Assembly (NCBI GenBank): GCA_029204225.1
Contig: MU833412.1
Span: 1-56,747 of the forward strand
DNA length: 56,747 nt
DNA from: Diphasiastrum complanatum
Lineage: Eukaryota; Streptophyta; Lycopodiopsida; Lycopodiales; Lycopodiaceae
Direction of reading: 5' to 3'
Each line of letters starts with the position of its first letter. Within the stretch, counting starts at the first letter, position 1. This document shows positions 43,819 through 56,009 of this stretch, in pieces. The notes beneath the pieces were generated by a model. The model saw only the letters and a program-made list of their open reading frames with translations. It was not told where the DNA came from and did no database searches. Position numbers and translations under genes: made by a program.

Positions 43819-45751
43819 CTCCTCCTTAAAATTTATGTTCCTATCAATATAGACTTTGAAATTAGGCCAATGTTGGACGTCATCTTCATAAATACAGAGG
43901 CTTGGTGAAAAAATCTACAACACAATCTGAAGATGAAATATGCTCCAATGAAATCTCTCTCCCAATGACTTTTTCTCTTACAAAATGATGAGCCACTTCA
44001 ATATGCTTGCTTCTTGCATGAAAGACTGGATTATTTGCAAGAGCTTGAGCAGAAATGTTATCATTCTTGATAATTGGTAAATCTTCATCTGCATAACACT
44101 TTAGCTCCAAAAGTAGCCTTTTGATCTATAAAACCTCCTTTGTTGTGGTTGTAAGAGATTTGTATTCAGCTTCACAGGATGATAAGGAAATAGTTGTCTG
44201 CTTCTTTGATAGCCAAGAACCCAAATTTCCTCCTAGAAATATAGTGTAAGCACTTGTGGATTTCCTATCCAACCTGTCTCCTGCAAAATTTGAATCTGAA
44301 AAAGCAATCAAAGTTAGATTTTCTCCTTCATAGTATAGTCCATAATCCAAGGTAGAAGATATATACCTCAAGACTCTTTTAGCCAACTTCCAATGATATA
44401 GCTTTGGATCCTGCATGTGTTGACTTAGCTTATAAACACAAAAGCTTAGATCAGGCGTAGTCACTATTAACCAAATAAGTGAGCCAATAAGACTCCTATA
44501 AAGAATGATGTCCTCAAAGGATTTTTCATCATCTTTAATAGGAACTTTTATAGTGTGCTCCATAGGTGTATCTATGCCTTTACAGTTCATGATATCATCC
44601 AAATAGATGAGAAGAATAATTACAAAGTTATCTACAAACTTATAATACAGAGAAGGGTCATATTCACCTAGACAAAATCCAAGTGATATGAGATAGGAAT
44701 TGAGCCTTGCATACCAAGACCTTGGTGCTTGTTTCAGTCCATACAGACTTTTGAGCAAAAGACAAACTTTTGATTCATCACCTTCCTTCACAAAACCTGG
44801 AGGCTGCTCCATATAAATCTCCTCCTCAAGGTAACCATTGAGAAATGCATTAGAAACCTCAAGTTGGAACATACTCCATTTGTGAAAACATGCAAGAGAG
44901 ATGAGTATTCGAATTGTTACCATCTTTGCAACTGGTGCAAAGGTGTCTTCATAGTCAAAACCTTTAATATGTGAGTAGCCTTTGGCACAAAGTCTTGCTT
45001 TATACTTATTGATAGGTCCATCATGATTATACTTTATTCTAAATACCCACTTACATCCAATCACATGCATGTTGTTTGGTGGTTCCGCAAGCTCCCATGT
45101 GTTATTTGACATCAAGGCTTCAAATTCTTGGGTCATTGCTTCAACTCACTCCTTGGATTGAAAAGCTTCTTGGACATCCTTAGGCTCTTCATCTGATATA
45201 AAAAGTGCATGATAGGAAGTTTCACCTTCCACTTGCCTTCCTTCTTCATCATATGTGAGCCTCCTTGGCTCAGATCTTGCTCGTGTAGAACTTCTGGGTG
45301 TGGTAGCTTGTATTTGCTCTTCCTCAAGCCTCGGCCTCACCTCTTTTTGATCAGCATCAAGATTGATGATTGATTTTGCATGAGTCTCCTTGATCTGTGC
45401 ATCATCCAAGTTAAACTTCTGATCTTCATGGAAGATCACATCTCTACTAACAACATTCTTGTCAGTATGGGGCAAATAAATCTTGTATGCTTTTTTAGTG
45501 GATGCATATCCTACAAAAATTTCTTTTACTACACTAGGATCTTCCTTCTTCCTAGTTTCTAGAGGCACATGCACAAAGCATACACAGCCAAAAATCCTAA
45601 GATGATCTACCTTAGGCTTTTTCTTAAACAACATCTCAAATGGTGTCTTTCCTCCTATTGCAAGATTTGGAAGCCTATTACAAAGATAGTTTGCACATGC
45701 AACTACCTCTCCCCAAAATTCTTTAGGCAAAGAAGCTTCTAGCCTAATGCT
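43819..45751 (-). pseudogene. Copia family D copy 2: end of integrase, RT, RNase H
   Basis: From 45751: PKEFWGEVVACANYLCNRLP of integrase, the GYASTKKAYKIY region, an acidic linker, then from 45136 an RT frame with KWVFRIKYN, NAFLNGYLEEEIYM (intact palm loop) and YLDDI. Directly after YLDDI about 60 residues are missing and the frame resumes at NCKGIDTP. RNase H follows (SDSNFAGDRLDRKST), a Trp codon has become TAG at 44126, and KHIEVAHHFVREKV is present. The C-terminus is shortened. No 5' LTR, gag or protease remains; at 45751 the sequence switches to a CACTA remnant on the other strand. Confidence 0.9.
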
Positions 45752-46280
45752 TCACGTTTTCGAGATGATATTTGAAGGGGATAAAGTGCCACGAAAAGTG
45801 TTACGACATTTTCCAATCATCTCACAATTGCAACGTTTATTTCGATGTAAATATTTGGCAAAACTAATGGATTGGCATGTTAAATATTGATCTACGGATG
45901 ATGTAATGCAAGTACCAAGTGATTCACCTGCATGGAAACATATTGAAGACCAATGGTCCAAGTTTAAAAATGAACCTTGTAATTTGAGATTTGGCCTTGC
46001 TATGGATGGCATAAATCCTTTTAGTGTTCAAGCGTCAACCTAGTCCACATGGCCAATTGTGCTCGTTAATTATAACATACCTCCATGGTTGAGTATTAAA
46101 ATGGGACACTTGTTAATGGCTTTATTGATTCCAGTACAAGGCTAACAACATGAATGTGTATCTTGCACCTTTGGTCAATGAATTGTGCATTCTTTGGAAT
46201 GGTATTCATGCTTACAACATCTTGGAGGAATATGTTTCACCAACAATATCTATTAGATGTAATGAAAAAATTACCAAGCA
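45752..46280 (+). pseudogene. CACTA (En/Spm) TNP2-type transposase remnant
   Basis: The plus strand reads FEGDKVPRKVLRHFPIISQL, KLMDWHVKY, DDVMQVPSDSPAWKHIEDQW, NLRFGLAMDGINPFS and WPIVLVNYNIPPWLSIKMGH, then in a shifted frame VYLAPLVNELCILWNGI. These are the characteristic order of the tnp2 family, where LA-DG-NPF and YN-PPWL are highly conserved. The enzyme cuts CACTA ends. Stops follow HVKY and the VQAST stretch, and a frameshift lies near 46140. The first part of the protein is cut off at the Copia D junction. No intact CACTA end was found near it. Confidence 0.85.
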
Positions 46281-47594
46281 TGATATTAGCCTTGTAGATC
46301 AGAGGTAGGTTGTGGTGGCATCTACATTCTTGAATTTGGGTACATCATTTTCTTCTTCCAATGTTATTGCCCAACCAAAAGACAGTTATGGTGAGTCTCT
46401 AGAATGACTCAACTGTGAAGGACGGTGAAAAACTTCTAGATATGCTGCATCATGCCCTTGCTGTGTTGATTAAAAGTCTCAGAGTTAGTGATTTTCAACG
46501 TTATATAATATTTCTTCACCTTTGACGATTTTCAGCTTCATTTAGTATGAAGGATCTTGGAGAAGTGGGCACATTCACTCCATGCTTGTGGAATTCTATA
46601 ACTCTTCAGAGGCATCGACCAAGCTCGATGCGCCATCCAATCTTAGTGATAGGCAGGCTTCTAAGATGGCGGACCAGGAAGCAGTGGACGGAAAGCGTAC
46701 AAATTTCCATTTTGTTATCTTTTTTGGTGTAACCTAATACACTTGAATAAAAAGAAACTAATTGATTAACACCTTCAAACACTCTTGCTAGTTTGAAAAC
46801 ATCCTCTGTTGAAGTGATGATGTGATGATCTAATGCCTCTTTCTACTTTGTGGCCTTGTGGCACACAAACTAATAATTAAGATGAAAAAGAATTTTTGAG
46901 TAATTTGAGCCTTTAGGTGATGATTTCCTATTGAACTTTACTCCAATCCTCAAAATGGTGATGGCTGGTTGAGAGTGTTCTACACTTGATTATTTATAAT
47001 GATTTCATAGTTTTAAAGCAAAATGCCATGCTATATTGTCCACGTAATGAGATTCAGGTTACTATAGGTATTGATTGATTATCATTGAATTTACTCCAGA
47101 CTTCAAAATCAAGGGGAGATGGTGGGAGTTCATGATGACCGTATGAGAGTGTTGTACAATTGATTATCAATATGATTTTATAGTTTCAAAGTAGATGAGA
47201 TTTAGGTCAGCAACTCAAATTGGCACTAACTGTCATGCTATCACTAAATAATGAGCTATTTTATGCATTCAAGAATTTATTATTTGCAAATGTTCTTGTT
47301 GAATATGTGATTTTTCTTCGATACAAAGCACCACAAGATATTTACAGGCAAGTTAGCAAACTAATATCAGTTTGGTACAAGGTCTGGCATTTTAGTGGTC
47401 TTCCTAAGTGTGGAAAGCTTGTAATTGGCCTCCTCCTGGGCAACTCCTTGCTACAAATCTTGGACGAAGTTTCCATAGTTGCAACTTTGACCCAAATTAA
47501 AGTTGCAAGCTATATTCTCAACATTCTGGACTCGTGACAAGGTCTAACTATGGTACTTTGTCTTGTGGTAACAAAGAAACGAATTAAAAAAGCA
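46281..47594. other. No recognisable gene
   Basis: A 105-codon plus-strand frame at 47220-47537 (VLVEYVIFLRYKAPQDIYRQ) has acceptable composition but no known domain. A duplicated phrase near 46960-47010 and 47140-47190 (TTGATTAT..ATGATTT.ATAGTTT..AAG) is visible. May be the remaining interior of the CACTA element. Confidence 0.45.
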
Positions 47595-47850
47595 ACACAT
47601 ATATACAAGAAAAGGAGGTTTAAATGACGGTCTAAAATAACGGCTTTTTTGAAGGCCGTCATTTAAGTAGTCTTAAATGATGACCGTAAACAATTCTACG
47701 TTCTACGCCATCATTTGTGCCAAAATTGATAATATTAATGTGAAAATACTATATGCTATGTATAATAACATGAATGATGACTATAAAAAATAGTCATATA
47801 TGTTGGTGAAAATGACGGCCAGCAAAAAGCTGTCATTTTCTTCTAGTAAA
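47595..47850. mobile_element. Possible CACTA-derived MITE
   Basis: Left end TATACAAGAAAAGG (47611), then AAATGACGG. The right end, read inverted, is TACTAGAAGAAAATGACAG. Both resemble the plant CACTA terminus CACTACAAGAAAA. Interior copies of GACGGC/GCCGTC pair with each other. The termini are degenerate and no target duplication was fixed. Confidence 0.35.
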
Positions 47851-50690
47851 ACCATCCTTTATGTCGATAATGAATTTACTCAAATTTTATAGCAAGGATT
47901 ATGAATAGGTTGGAGGATAAAAGTACATATAGTGATCTATCTGTTATATACCCTTATTTGCATACATATGTGTGCATAAAAAAACTAGTCAATGCATGTT
48001 AATGGGAACCAATCTATTGAGATTTAGGCCTAAACAATCATTTTTTGCATAACTTTCATAAATGATGACCTAGGAAATTGTCGTATTCTGGTGTATATGA
48101 CAATTTTTCAAAGTCATCATTTATGACATTTTTTCCTTTTATGATGAAATAAATGTGTAGATAAGTGGGCAAATAGAACTAGTTAGATGAATATAACAGT
48201 ATAACACTCTTAAGTTGATATAAGTGTGTCATATACTTTTCGATACATTTCGATGATATGTATTCCAATGTATTAATATTGAATTTAATGGTATTGAACA
48301 CGTGGATAAGAATAATATGCGATATTGTAAAACATTAAGAAGCTAAATATACACATAAATGAATGGATTATTGCATAATATGGTAGATATATGTGATATC
48401 TAAACTTGAATCATCATTTCATGCAAACATTGGTGTAAATGATGGCCTAGAAAATTGGAAAAAAAAAATTGTTTATATGACATCTTTTCAAAAGTCGTCA
48501 TTTATGCCAAAAACATGAACACGTTGATAGGTGTAATATCCCATGTATAACATAAGTAGCTAAACTTTCACTTAGATGAATACGAAAGATATATGTGATA
48601 TCTAGACTTAAATCATCATTCATGCAAAAAAAAAAATTGGTATAAATGTCGGCCTAGAAAACTGTCATTTATTCTGGTTTATATTACACGTTTTCAAAAG
48701 CTATCATTTATGCCAAAAATTACTTTTTTTTTGAAGTTCTATGAATTAATGTGTAGATAAGTGGGCAAATAAAAGTAGTTAGATGGATATGACAGTATAA
48801 CACCCTTAAATTGTGTTTTTTGATACACGTCGATGATATGTATTACAATGTATTAGTATTCAATCGATGGTATTGAACGCGTTGATAGATATAGTATCCC
48901 ATATATAACATAAGTAGCTAAATTTACAAATGGATGAATACGATAGATATATGTGATACCTAGACTTAAATCATCATTTCATGCAAGAAACTGGCATAAA
49001 TGATGGCATAGAAAACTATAGTTAATTTGTTTATATGAAAGCTTTTGAAAAGCCATCATTTATGCCAAAATGACATTTTTTAGTATTGTGACTTAAATGT
49101 GTAGATAAGGAGGTGCATAAAAGTAGTTAGATTGAGATAAAGATATAACAATCTCAAGTTGATACAAGTGTCTGTCATATATTTTTTTGATACATGTCGA
49201 TGTATTGATATTGAATCCAATGGTATTGAACATGTGGATGGGTATAATATCCAATGTATAACATATATGTGATACATAGACTTAAATATATGTGATAAAT
49301 AGACTAATATATCAATTCATGCAAAAAAATGGATTAAATGACGGCTTAGAAAAATCGTCATTTATTTTGGTTTATATGACAGTTTTTCAGAAGCCGTCAT
49401 TTATGCCAAGAATTATATTTTTTTTTGAGATTTTATGGCTTCATGTGTAGATAGGTGGGCAAATAAAAGTTGTTAGATGAATATGATAGTATAACATGCC
49501 TTTAAATTGATATAAGCATGTCATATATTATTTGATACATGTCAATGATATGTATAAGTGTTGAACCGACAATATAGAATACATCGACAGTTATAATATC
49601 CCATGGATTACTGCCTATTATGATAAGTATATGTGATACCTAGACTTAAATATCAATTCATGCAAAAACTAGAATAAATGACATCCTAGAGATATCGTCA
49701 TTTATTTTGATTTATATGACAATTATTCAGAGGCCGTCATCTATGCCAAAAATTATATATTTTTTGAAGTTCTATGGCTTTATGTGTAAATAAGCGGGCA
49801 AATAAAAGTTGTAACATGGATATGATAATATAACATGCCTTTAAATTGATATAAGTGAATGTCATATATTGTTTGATACATGTCGATGATATGTATTAGT
49901 GTTGAACCGACAATATAGAACACGTCGATAGGTATAATATCCCATGTATAACCCTAGTAGATATATTTACACATGAATGGATGAATTATTGCTCATTATA
50001 ATCAATATATTTGATACATAGACTTAAATATCAGTTCGTGCAAATGGAATAAATGACGACCTAGAAAAACCATCATTTATTTTGGTTTATATGACAGTTT
50101 TTTAGAAGTTGTTATTTATGCCAAAAATTACATTTTTTTGGGAGTTTTATGGCTTCATGTGTAATTAAGTGGGCAAATAAAAGTTGTAAAATGGATATGA
50201 TAATATAACATGTCTTTAAATTGATATAAGTGTGTCATATATTGTTTGATACACGTCGATGATATGTATACACGTCGATGATATATAGGTAATATAATAT
50301 CTCATGCATAACCCAAGTAGGTATATTTACACATGAATGGATGAATTATTGCTTATTATAATAAATATATCTAATACATAGACTTAATATCAATTCATGC
50401 AAAAAATGAAATAAATGACGGCTTAGAAAAATCGTCATTTATTCTGGTTTATATGATAGTTTTTCAAAAGCCGTCATTTTTGCCAAAAACTACATTAAGT
50501 TTTATAGCTTCATGTATAAATGAGTGGGCAAATAAAAATTGTTAGATGGATATGTTAGTATAACATGCCTTTAAATTGATATAAGTGTGTGATATATTAT
50601 TTGATACACGTCGATAATATGTACTGGTGTTGAATCTGACAATATAGAATACATCGATAGGTCTAATATCCCATGTATAATCCAAGTAGG
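47626..50690. repeat. Tandem array, about 350-bp units with GACGGC/GCCGTC inverted repeats
   Basis: Units are marked by AAATGAxGGCxTAGAAAA near 48062, 48437, 48645, 48998, 49337, 49677, 50051 and 50413; spacing is mostly 340-375 with one short unit. Each has a nearby inverted partner AAAAGCCGTCATTTATGCC and shared phrases (GGGCAAATAAAAGTTGTTAG, GATACATGTCGATGATATG, AATATCCCATGTATAAC). The inverted pair could form a hairpin with a 40-60 base loop. Divergence between units indicates age. The array ends abruptly at the family-C LTR (50692). Confidence 0.88.
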
Positions 50691-50691
50691 T

Positions 50692-50759
50692 AAGCATCCA
50701 ATCACTCTTGTGGATCTTTTGTATATCCATTTATGGTCCTAAAGTACAATACTTTCACA
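50692..50759 (+). repeat. Copia C LTR, last 68 bp only
   Basis: AAGCATCCAATCACTC to ACTTTCACA matches the end of the LTR at 51350-52050. The rest of the LTR is lost at the junction with the tandem array. Confidence 0.85.
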
Positions 50760-51349
50760 TGGTATCAGAGCCAAGTACAAGAGCATAAGCCTTTGATCTA
50801 TTGCAAATCCATTTTTAGCAAGTTTTGGTGCTAAAAACTATTATTGAGAGGGCAAGATAGAATCTTGATTTTGGTGAGGAGATTTGATCCCAAACTTGGT
50901 AGGGCTCCAAATCCGTACTATCCACATGTGTGGGATTCAGTTCATTGATGGTTTGGAGTCAAGTCAAGTGGAGGAGCAAGCTCAAGACCCGAGGGTTCCA
51001 AGAAGAATTTTGAGTATCAAGATGGAGCCATATAGGCTCAATCATATGGATCAAGCAAGGCAAACAGTCTTTGGCAACACTGTGTATGCACTTAATAGTT
51101 TAATTGATGTATCTTCAAGTGCACAAAATGCCTTGGAATCCATGGCTTGGCATGATGTATAGTTTTTGAAGTGTGCTACATGACACATTTATGGAACATC
51201 TTGTAAGAGATCCTTTAAGAGGTGGTGAAAGATCCTTCATGGACATCATTCTCTATTGGAGTCTCAAAAGTTGCTTGTTTGTAGCTGGATTTCTTAGGCA
51301 CTTCTAAAAGCATTCATTCATCTAGATAGATCAAGCTAAATTTGAGGAG
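50760..51349 (+). mobile_element. Copia C internal region, complete (590 bp), non-autonomous
   Basis: Starts with the PBS TGGTATCAGAGCC (initiator tRNA-Met) and ends with TTTGAGGAG as polypurine tract. It encodes only a 92-codon frame (50884-51162). Its middle resembles the acidic linker of Copia pol (VEEQAQDPRVPRR, then HMDQARQTVFGN); the start is leader sequence. No catalytic domain is present. Transposition would need proteins from a related element. Family A has similar LTR ends and PBS context and is a plausible helper. Confidence 0.8.
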
Positions 51350-52050
51350 TGTGAAGAATTGCCAAAAATTGGCAAATCTAGCTTGATCAAACACCATGTA
51401 GAACTTTGTAAATATTGTGTATAATTGGGTTCCACACATGTAATGCCAAGATTCCACGTGGCAACCCAATCCTAATATAGGTTAGTTCAAGTCAAGAGAT
51501 TTGGTCATGTCTATTTGGTGGTCATCCCTACTTTATAGGAACTACACCTAAGTTTAAGGTGAAAATTTGACCAACTAGCTACCTACCAAGCATAACTCTA
51601 GGATCTAGGCTAGGGTTTCATTTTAGGGCAAGAAGGGTGAGTTAACTTCCTTGTTACATGTTGGAAATCCACCTAACTTCAAGAAGGAAGTCGAATTTGC
51701 TATCTATTCCAAGCTCCCATAGTGAGAAGATAGAAAATTTTTGGAGCTCATTGGCAATCTCAAGCTAGTTCACTATGCACATTGAGTTTTTGTGATCCAA
51801 ATGAAACCAAATTAATTTCTACTTGTTTCTCATGTTGAAGGCCGTATTACAGCCTTTAGTACACACGTGTGGGCTCGGATTTCAATGTTTATCAATGCTT
51901 TTGATTGTTAATGCTTGTTGTTTGTCAAATTGCCAATCTAGATCAACTTTTTTGTGTCTAGTTTTTTGATAGGTTGTTAAGCAAGCATCCAATCACTCTC
52001 GTGGATCTTTTGTAGATCCATTTATGGTCCTAAAGTACAGTACTTTCACA
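51350..52050 (+). repeat. Copia C LTR, complete (701 bp)
   Basis: TGTGAAGAATTGCC to TACTTTCACA. It shares many phrases with the family-A LTR (ACATGCTGGA, CATAGTGAGAAGATAGAAA, CTAGATC), so A and C are sister lineages. Confidence 0.9.
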
Positions 52051-52382
52051 TGATATCAGAGCCAAGTACAAGAGCATAAGCTTTTGATCTATTGCAAATC
52101 CATTTTTAGCAAGTTTTGGTGCTAAAAACTAGTATTGAGAGGGCAAGCTAGAATCTTGATTTTGGTGAGGAGATTTGATCCCAAACTTGGTAGGGGTCCA
52201 AATCCATACTATCCACATGTGTGGGTTTCAGTTCAATGATGGTTTGGAGTCAAGTCAAGTGGAGGAACAAGCTCAAGACCCAAGGACTCCAAGAAGACTC
52301 TTGAGTATCAAGATGGAGCCATATAGGCTCAATCATATGGATCAAGCAAGGCAAACAGTCTTTGGCAACACTTTGTATGCAC
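52051..52382 (+). mobile_element. Copia C internal region, second copy interrupted by Copia B2
   Basis: PBS-like TGATATCAGAGCC (one change) then the same leader and linker sequence as 50760 on, up to TATGCAC at 52382, where the Copia B2 LTR begins. The uninterrupted copy continues TTAATAG at this point. Order LTR-internal-LTR-internal indicates an earlier tandem arrangement made by LTR recombination. Confidence 0.85.
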
Positions 52383-53032
52383 TGTGAAAGATTTAACTAG
52401 TTTCATCACATTTTGCAATATTTCCATATTTGGCATATTGAGGCCAAAACTTGTTTTAGACTTAGAGGTTGACTTTTCAAAGTTCATTAGTCTAAATTTC
52501 ATTTGAATAAACACTTTTTGAAAGTGTGGGAAAGATAGAATGCGAGTTTGAGTAGATTCAATTTGAATAAGTTGGGTACATTGAATCTAGACCCAGAATT
52601 GGTAGGGTTAGCATTTTGGTGGGAAAGCCAAGTGGCCAAATAGGGTTTGGACTTGTTATAAAAGGATGTAACTCATGGAGAGAGTCATCTTCTCTCTTCT
52701 CTATCTCATTTCATGCTTATACATGGTTCTCTTGGGTTCTACTATCCATTGGTGCACTATCTTGGTGATTGCTTGCAATTCTATGTGTAGAATGATCTAT
52801 ATTTGTTATTTCTGGATCCACACGTGTGAAATACAGTAGCTTGCTGGTTTTGTACAAACAGCAATAGTACATAATCATTTCATTCAAGTTTGATCAAGTT
52901 CTATTAGTGTTTGCATCTCAAATTGTGTGTAGATGCTGATTTTTCTACATTGGTGTAATTGGTAGTGTATTTCTCTTTCTAACCAAAGATCATTCAAGTA
53001 GATTGGATCTTAAGGATCTGAAATCTTTCACA
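52383..53032 (+). repeat. Left LTR of Copia B2 (650 bp)
   Basis: TGTGAAAGATTTAAC to AATCTTTCACA. A TATA box GTTATAAAAGGATG lies near 52658, with CT-rich sequence after it, the probable transcription start region. Confidence 0.93.
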
Positions 53033-53044
53033 TGGTATCATAGC
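53033..53044 (+). other. PBS of Copia B2
   Basis: TGGTATCATAGC directly follows the LTR; one mismatch to the standard TGGTATCAGAGC complement of initiator tRNA-Met. Confidence 0.85.
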
Positions 53045-53632
53045 TTGTGTTTCAGGTTATGAAGGAGGAAATCAGATCTATCAATGATTTGGTGAAGATA
53101 TCAAGTCTAGAGCATGCTAGAGAGGATTCTACACCAAAATCGGATTTTTTGCTGTTGTAGATTGGATCTTTTGTAGATCAAAACACTAAATAAGTCAATA
53201 TACTTGTTCAATTCCATTTTTTGAATTCACATGCTGGATTTGGCCAATTTTTGGATCATTGGTTCAGCCTAAGTGGTGGCTTATAGATTGCATATCAAAT
53301 TTTTAGCATTTGCATGTAGATTTGGAATAGTCAATTTTTTGTGATTTTGTCAAAACCCTAATTTTGATTGGATCTCTAGATAGTGAGGTTGATGGACTTC
53401 ATTTGAGTGTGTTTCAATCTTAGGAAGTGGCAAAAGTCAATAGATTGAGGATAGATCATAGGTTGATCAAGATTCCATGATTCTATGTGTTGATTTGCTT
53501 GGATAAGTGCTAGAAGAGAATTTGTGAGATAGTTTCAAATCTTGGTGATTTTTTTTTAAAGCATTTGTTGTTGTTCAAAGGAGTGCTTTGTGAATTGAAA
53601 CAGGTTTAAAGAGAAGATCAGGTAATTGCTAC

Positions 53633-56005
53633 ATGGCAACCTCAATTGGAGTCATGTTGGAAGCCAATGATAGGCTTACCTCAAGTAACTATTTATTATG
53701 GAAAGTGAGGATGGAGTCACTTCTTGAGATGAATGATGTTTTGGATATTGTTGTAGGTTTGGAGGAGAGACCAGCAACACAACAAGATCAATTGAGGTAT
53801 GACAAGAGGGCTAAGAAGGCTCTACACATGATAAAGATGAATGTTACCAATGAACTTCTCAAGGAAGTTGGTAAGTGCACATCATCTTTGGAAGCTTGGA
53901 ATTCATTGAAGAAGCTTTATGAATCCAAGTCTACTTCTAGAGTGTTGACTCTAAGAAGGCAAATCTTTTCTTGTTTGCAAAAGAATGAAGAAAGTCCAAG
54001 TACTTTTGTTTTGAGAATGAAAGCATTGAATGATGAGTTAGCTTGCATAGATGAAAGCATTAAGGAAGGAGAGCTTATTCAAGTGATTCTTAATGGCTTG
54101 TTGGATGCTCATGCTAACATCGTTCAAAGTATTGCTATTCAAAAGACTTTGCCAAGTTTGATGGATCTTCAAGAGATCTTGATCAATGAGGAATATAGGC
54201 TTCAAGCAAGAGGTGGATCTACATCGACACTTCAAGAGGATGCTATGTTCACAAAGGGCAAATTCAAGGGCAAAACCAAATGCAAGTGGTCTAAAGGGCA
54301 AGATCAAGTGGATGCTTCTTCAAGTGGCAAAAAGAAGGATAGATCAAAGTTAAGTTCTTCTATTGTGGCATCAAAGGACACTTTGCAAGTGAGTGATGAT
54401 GCTTTTGTGATGTCTTCATGTATGCTTGCTAATGATGGAGATCTAGATCCTTGGTGGATTGATAGTAGAGCAAGTTCACACATGACCTTTCACAAAGAGT
54501 ACTTCACTTCTTTGTTGGCATATGGAGATGACAAGAGGGTGATCTACACGGCCAATGATGGTGAGTGTACAATCAAAGGAATTGGCACAATTCCTATTTC
54601 TCTCTCTACTAATAGGAATGTTCATTTGGAGGATGTCTTGTTTATTCCATCTATACCAAGAATTTGCTTAGTGTGAGTCAAATGCTAAGTAAGGGCCTCA
54701 AGGTGGAGTTTGATGGAGATGCTTGTTTGATCAAAAGGAAGGATGTCTTGATTGGAAAAGGTAAAAGGCAAGGGAAGTTGTTCAAACTTGATGCTTGTGT
54801 TATTGCTAACCAAGTTGGATGTGTTGCAAGGGAGCAAATTTCTATTCAAGAGGTTTGGCACAAAAGGATGGGACACCTCAACTTCAAGTCATTGGAGGTA
54901 ATGGCAAGGAAGAAGGTTGTGTTTGGTCTTCCAAGTTCCTTAAGTAATGACACGCATGTTTGTGAGTCTTGTGCTTTGTCTAAGTCACATAGACTACCTT
55001 ATACTAGATCTATTTCTAGATCTACAAAGCCTTTTCAAATTGTACATTCGGATATTCATGGATTTACTACAATTAGCAATAGTGGAGCTAAGATGTATGT
55101 AACATTCATTGATGATTTTAGTAGATTTTGTTGGATCTATCTACTAAAGAGCAAGGATGAAGTGTATGATGTCTTTGTCAAGTTCAAGAATGCAAGGGAG
55201 AACCAATTCTCCACAAAGATCAAGTGCTTGAGAGGTGACAATGGTGGTGAGTACATATCTAACAAGTTCAAGGCCTTTTGTGATGAGCATCGGATCAAGA
55301 GGGAGTATACAACATCAAGGACCCCACAACAAAATGGAGTGGCTGAAAGGAAGAATAGAACTTTATGTGAAAGTGCTAAAGCTATGAGGTTAAGTGCTAA
55401 TCTTGACAAACCATTTTGGGATCAAGCTTTGTTGTGTGCCAATTTCTTGTGCAATAGGTGGCCGAGTGCTATTTTGGATGGAAGGACACCTTTTGAGATG
55501 CTATTCAAGAGGAGGTCGAGTGTCAACTTTCTAAGAACCTTTGGATGCACATGCTATGTCAACATTACTCTTGATGATAGGACCAAGGAGGATCCATCTT
55601 CAAAAAGAGGAGGTGAGTAAAGCCTACAAGGTTTACATTCCTTCTACTAACAAAGTGATTGTTGGTAGAGATGTCATTTTTGATGAGAGAAACATTCCAA
55701 AGGTGTATTCAAGCATGATTGATGGTAAAGTAGATGGATCTAACATTCTTGATGTTGATGAGAAGGATTCTACTTTGGATGGTGGTGATGATGGACCTTC
55801 ATCAAGTCAAAAGCCAAGGAAAACATCAAGAAAAAGACAAGTACCTTCAAGGCTCACATATGATCAAAAGGGTAAGCAAGTAGTTTTTGGAAATTATGTT
55901 GCTTTCCTAACCTCTTTGGATGATCCTACAAGTGTAGATCAAGCAAGGAAAGAAGAGGAGTGGATCCAAGCAATGGATCTCGAGTATCGATCTCTTATGA
56001 AGAGT
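53633..56005 (+). pseudogene. Copia B2 gag, protease, integrase and linker
   Basis: ATG at 53633 after a 600-base leader. Gag (about residues 20-200) aligns with family A (LWKVRMESL, HMIKMNVTNELL). The zinc knuckle is lost: a frameshift and its compensation near 54345-54400 turn the CCHC region into unrelated residues. The protease reads DSRASSHM (Gly to Arg after the catalytic Asp-Ser). Near 54655 a one-base shift moves into the frame from 54664: WHKRMGHLN, CESCALSK, integrase HSDIHGF, RGDNGGEY and TPQQNGVAERKNR with all three acidic residues. Near 55605 a small deletion removes the GIFVGY region and shifts the frame. The linker to EEEWIQAMDLEYRSLMKSGT ends the Copia homology. Confidence 0.92.
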
Positions 56006-56009
56006 GGAA

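Noticed and set aside
47220-47537. 105-codon plus-strand frame as a gene
   Set aside because: No domain, no splice or start context, and the surroundings are repeat-derived; left as anonymous.
47626-50690. Array of tRNA, snoRNA or microRNA genes
   Set aside because: Units are about 350 bp with weak hairpins, show no cloverleaf or box motifs, and drift freely.
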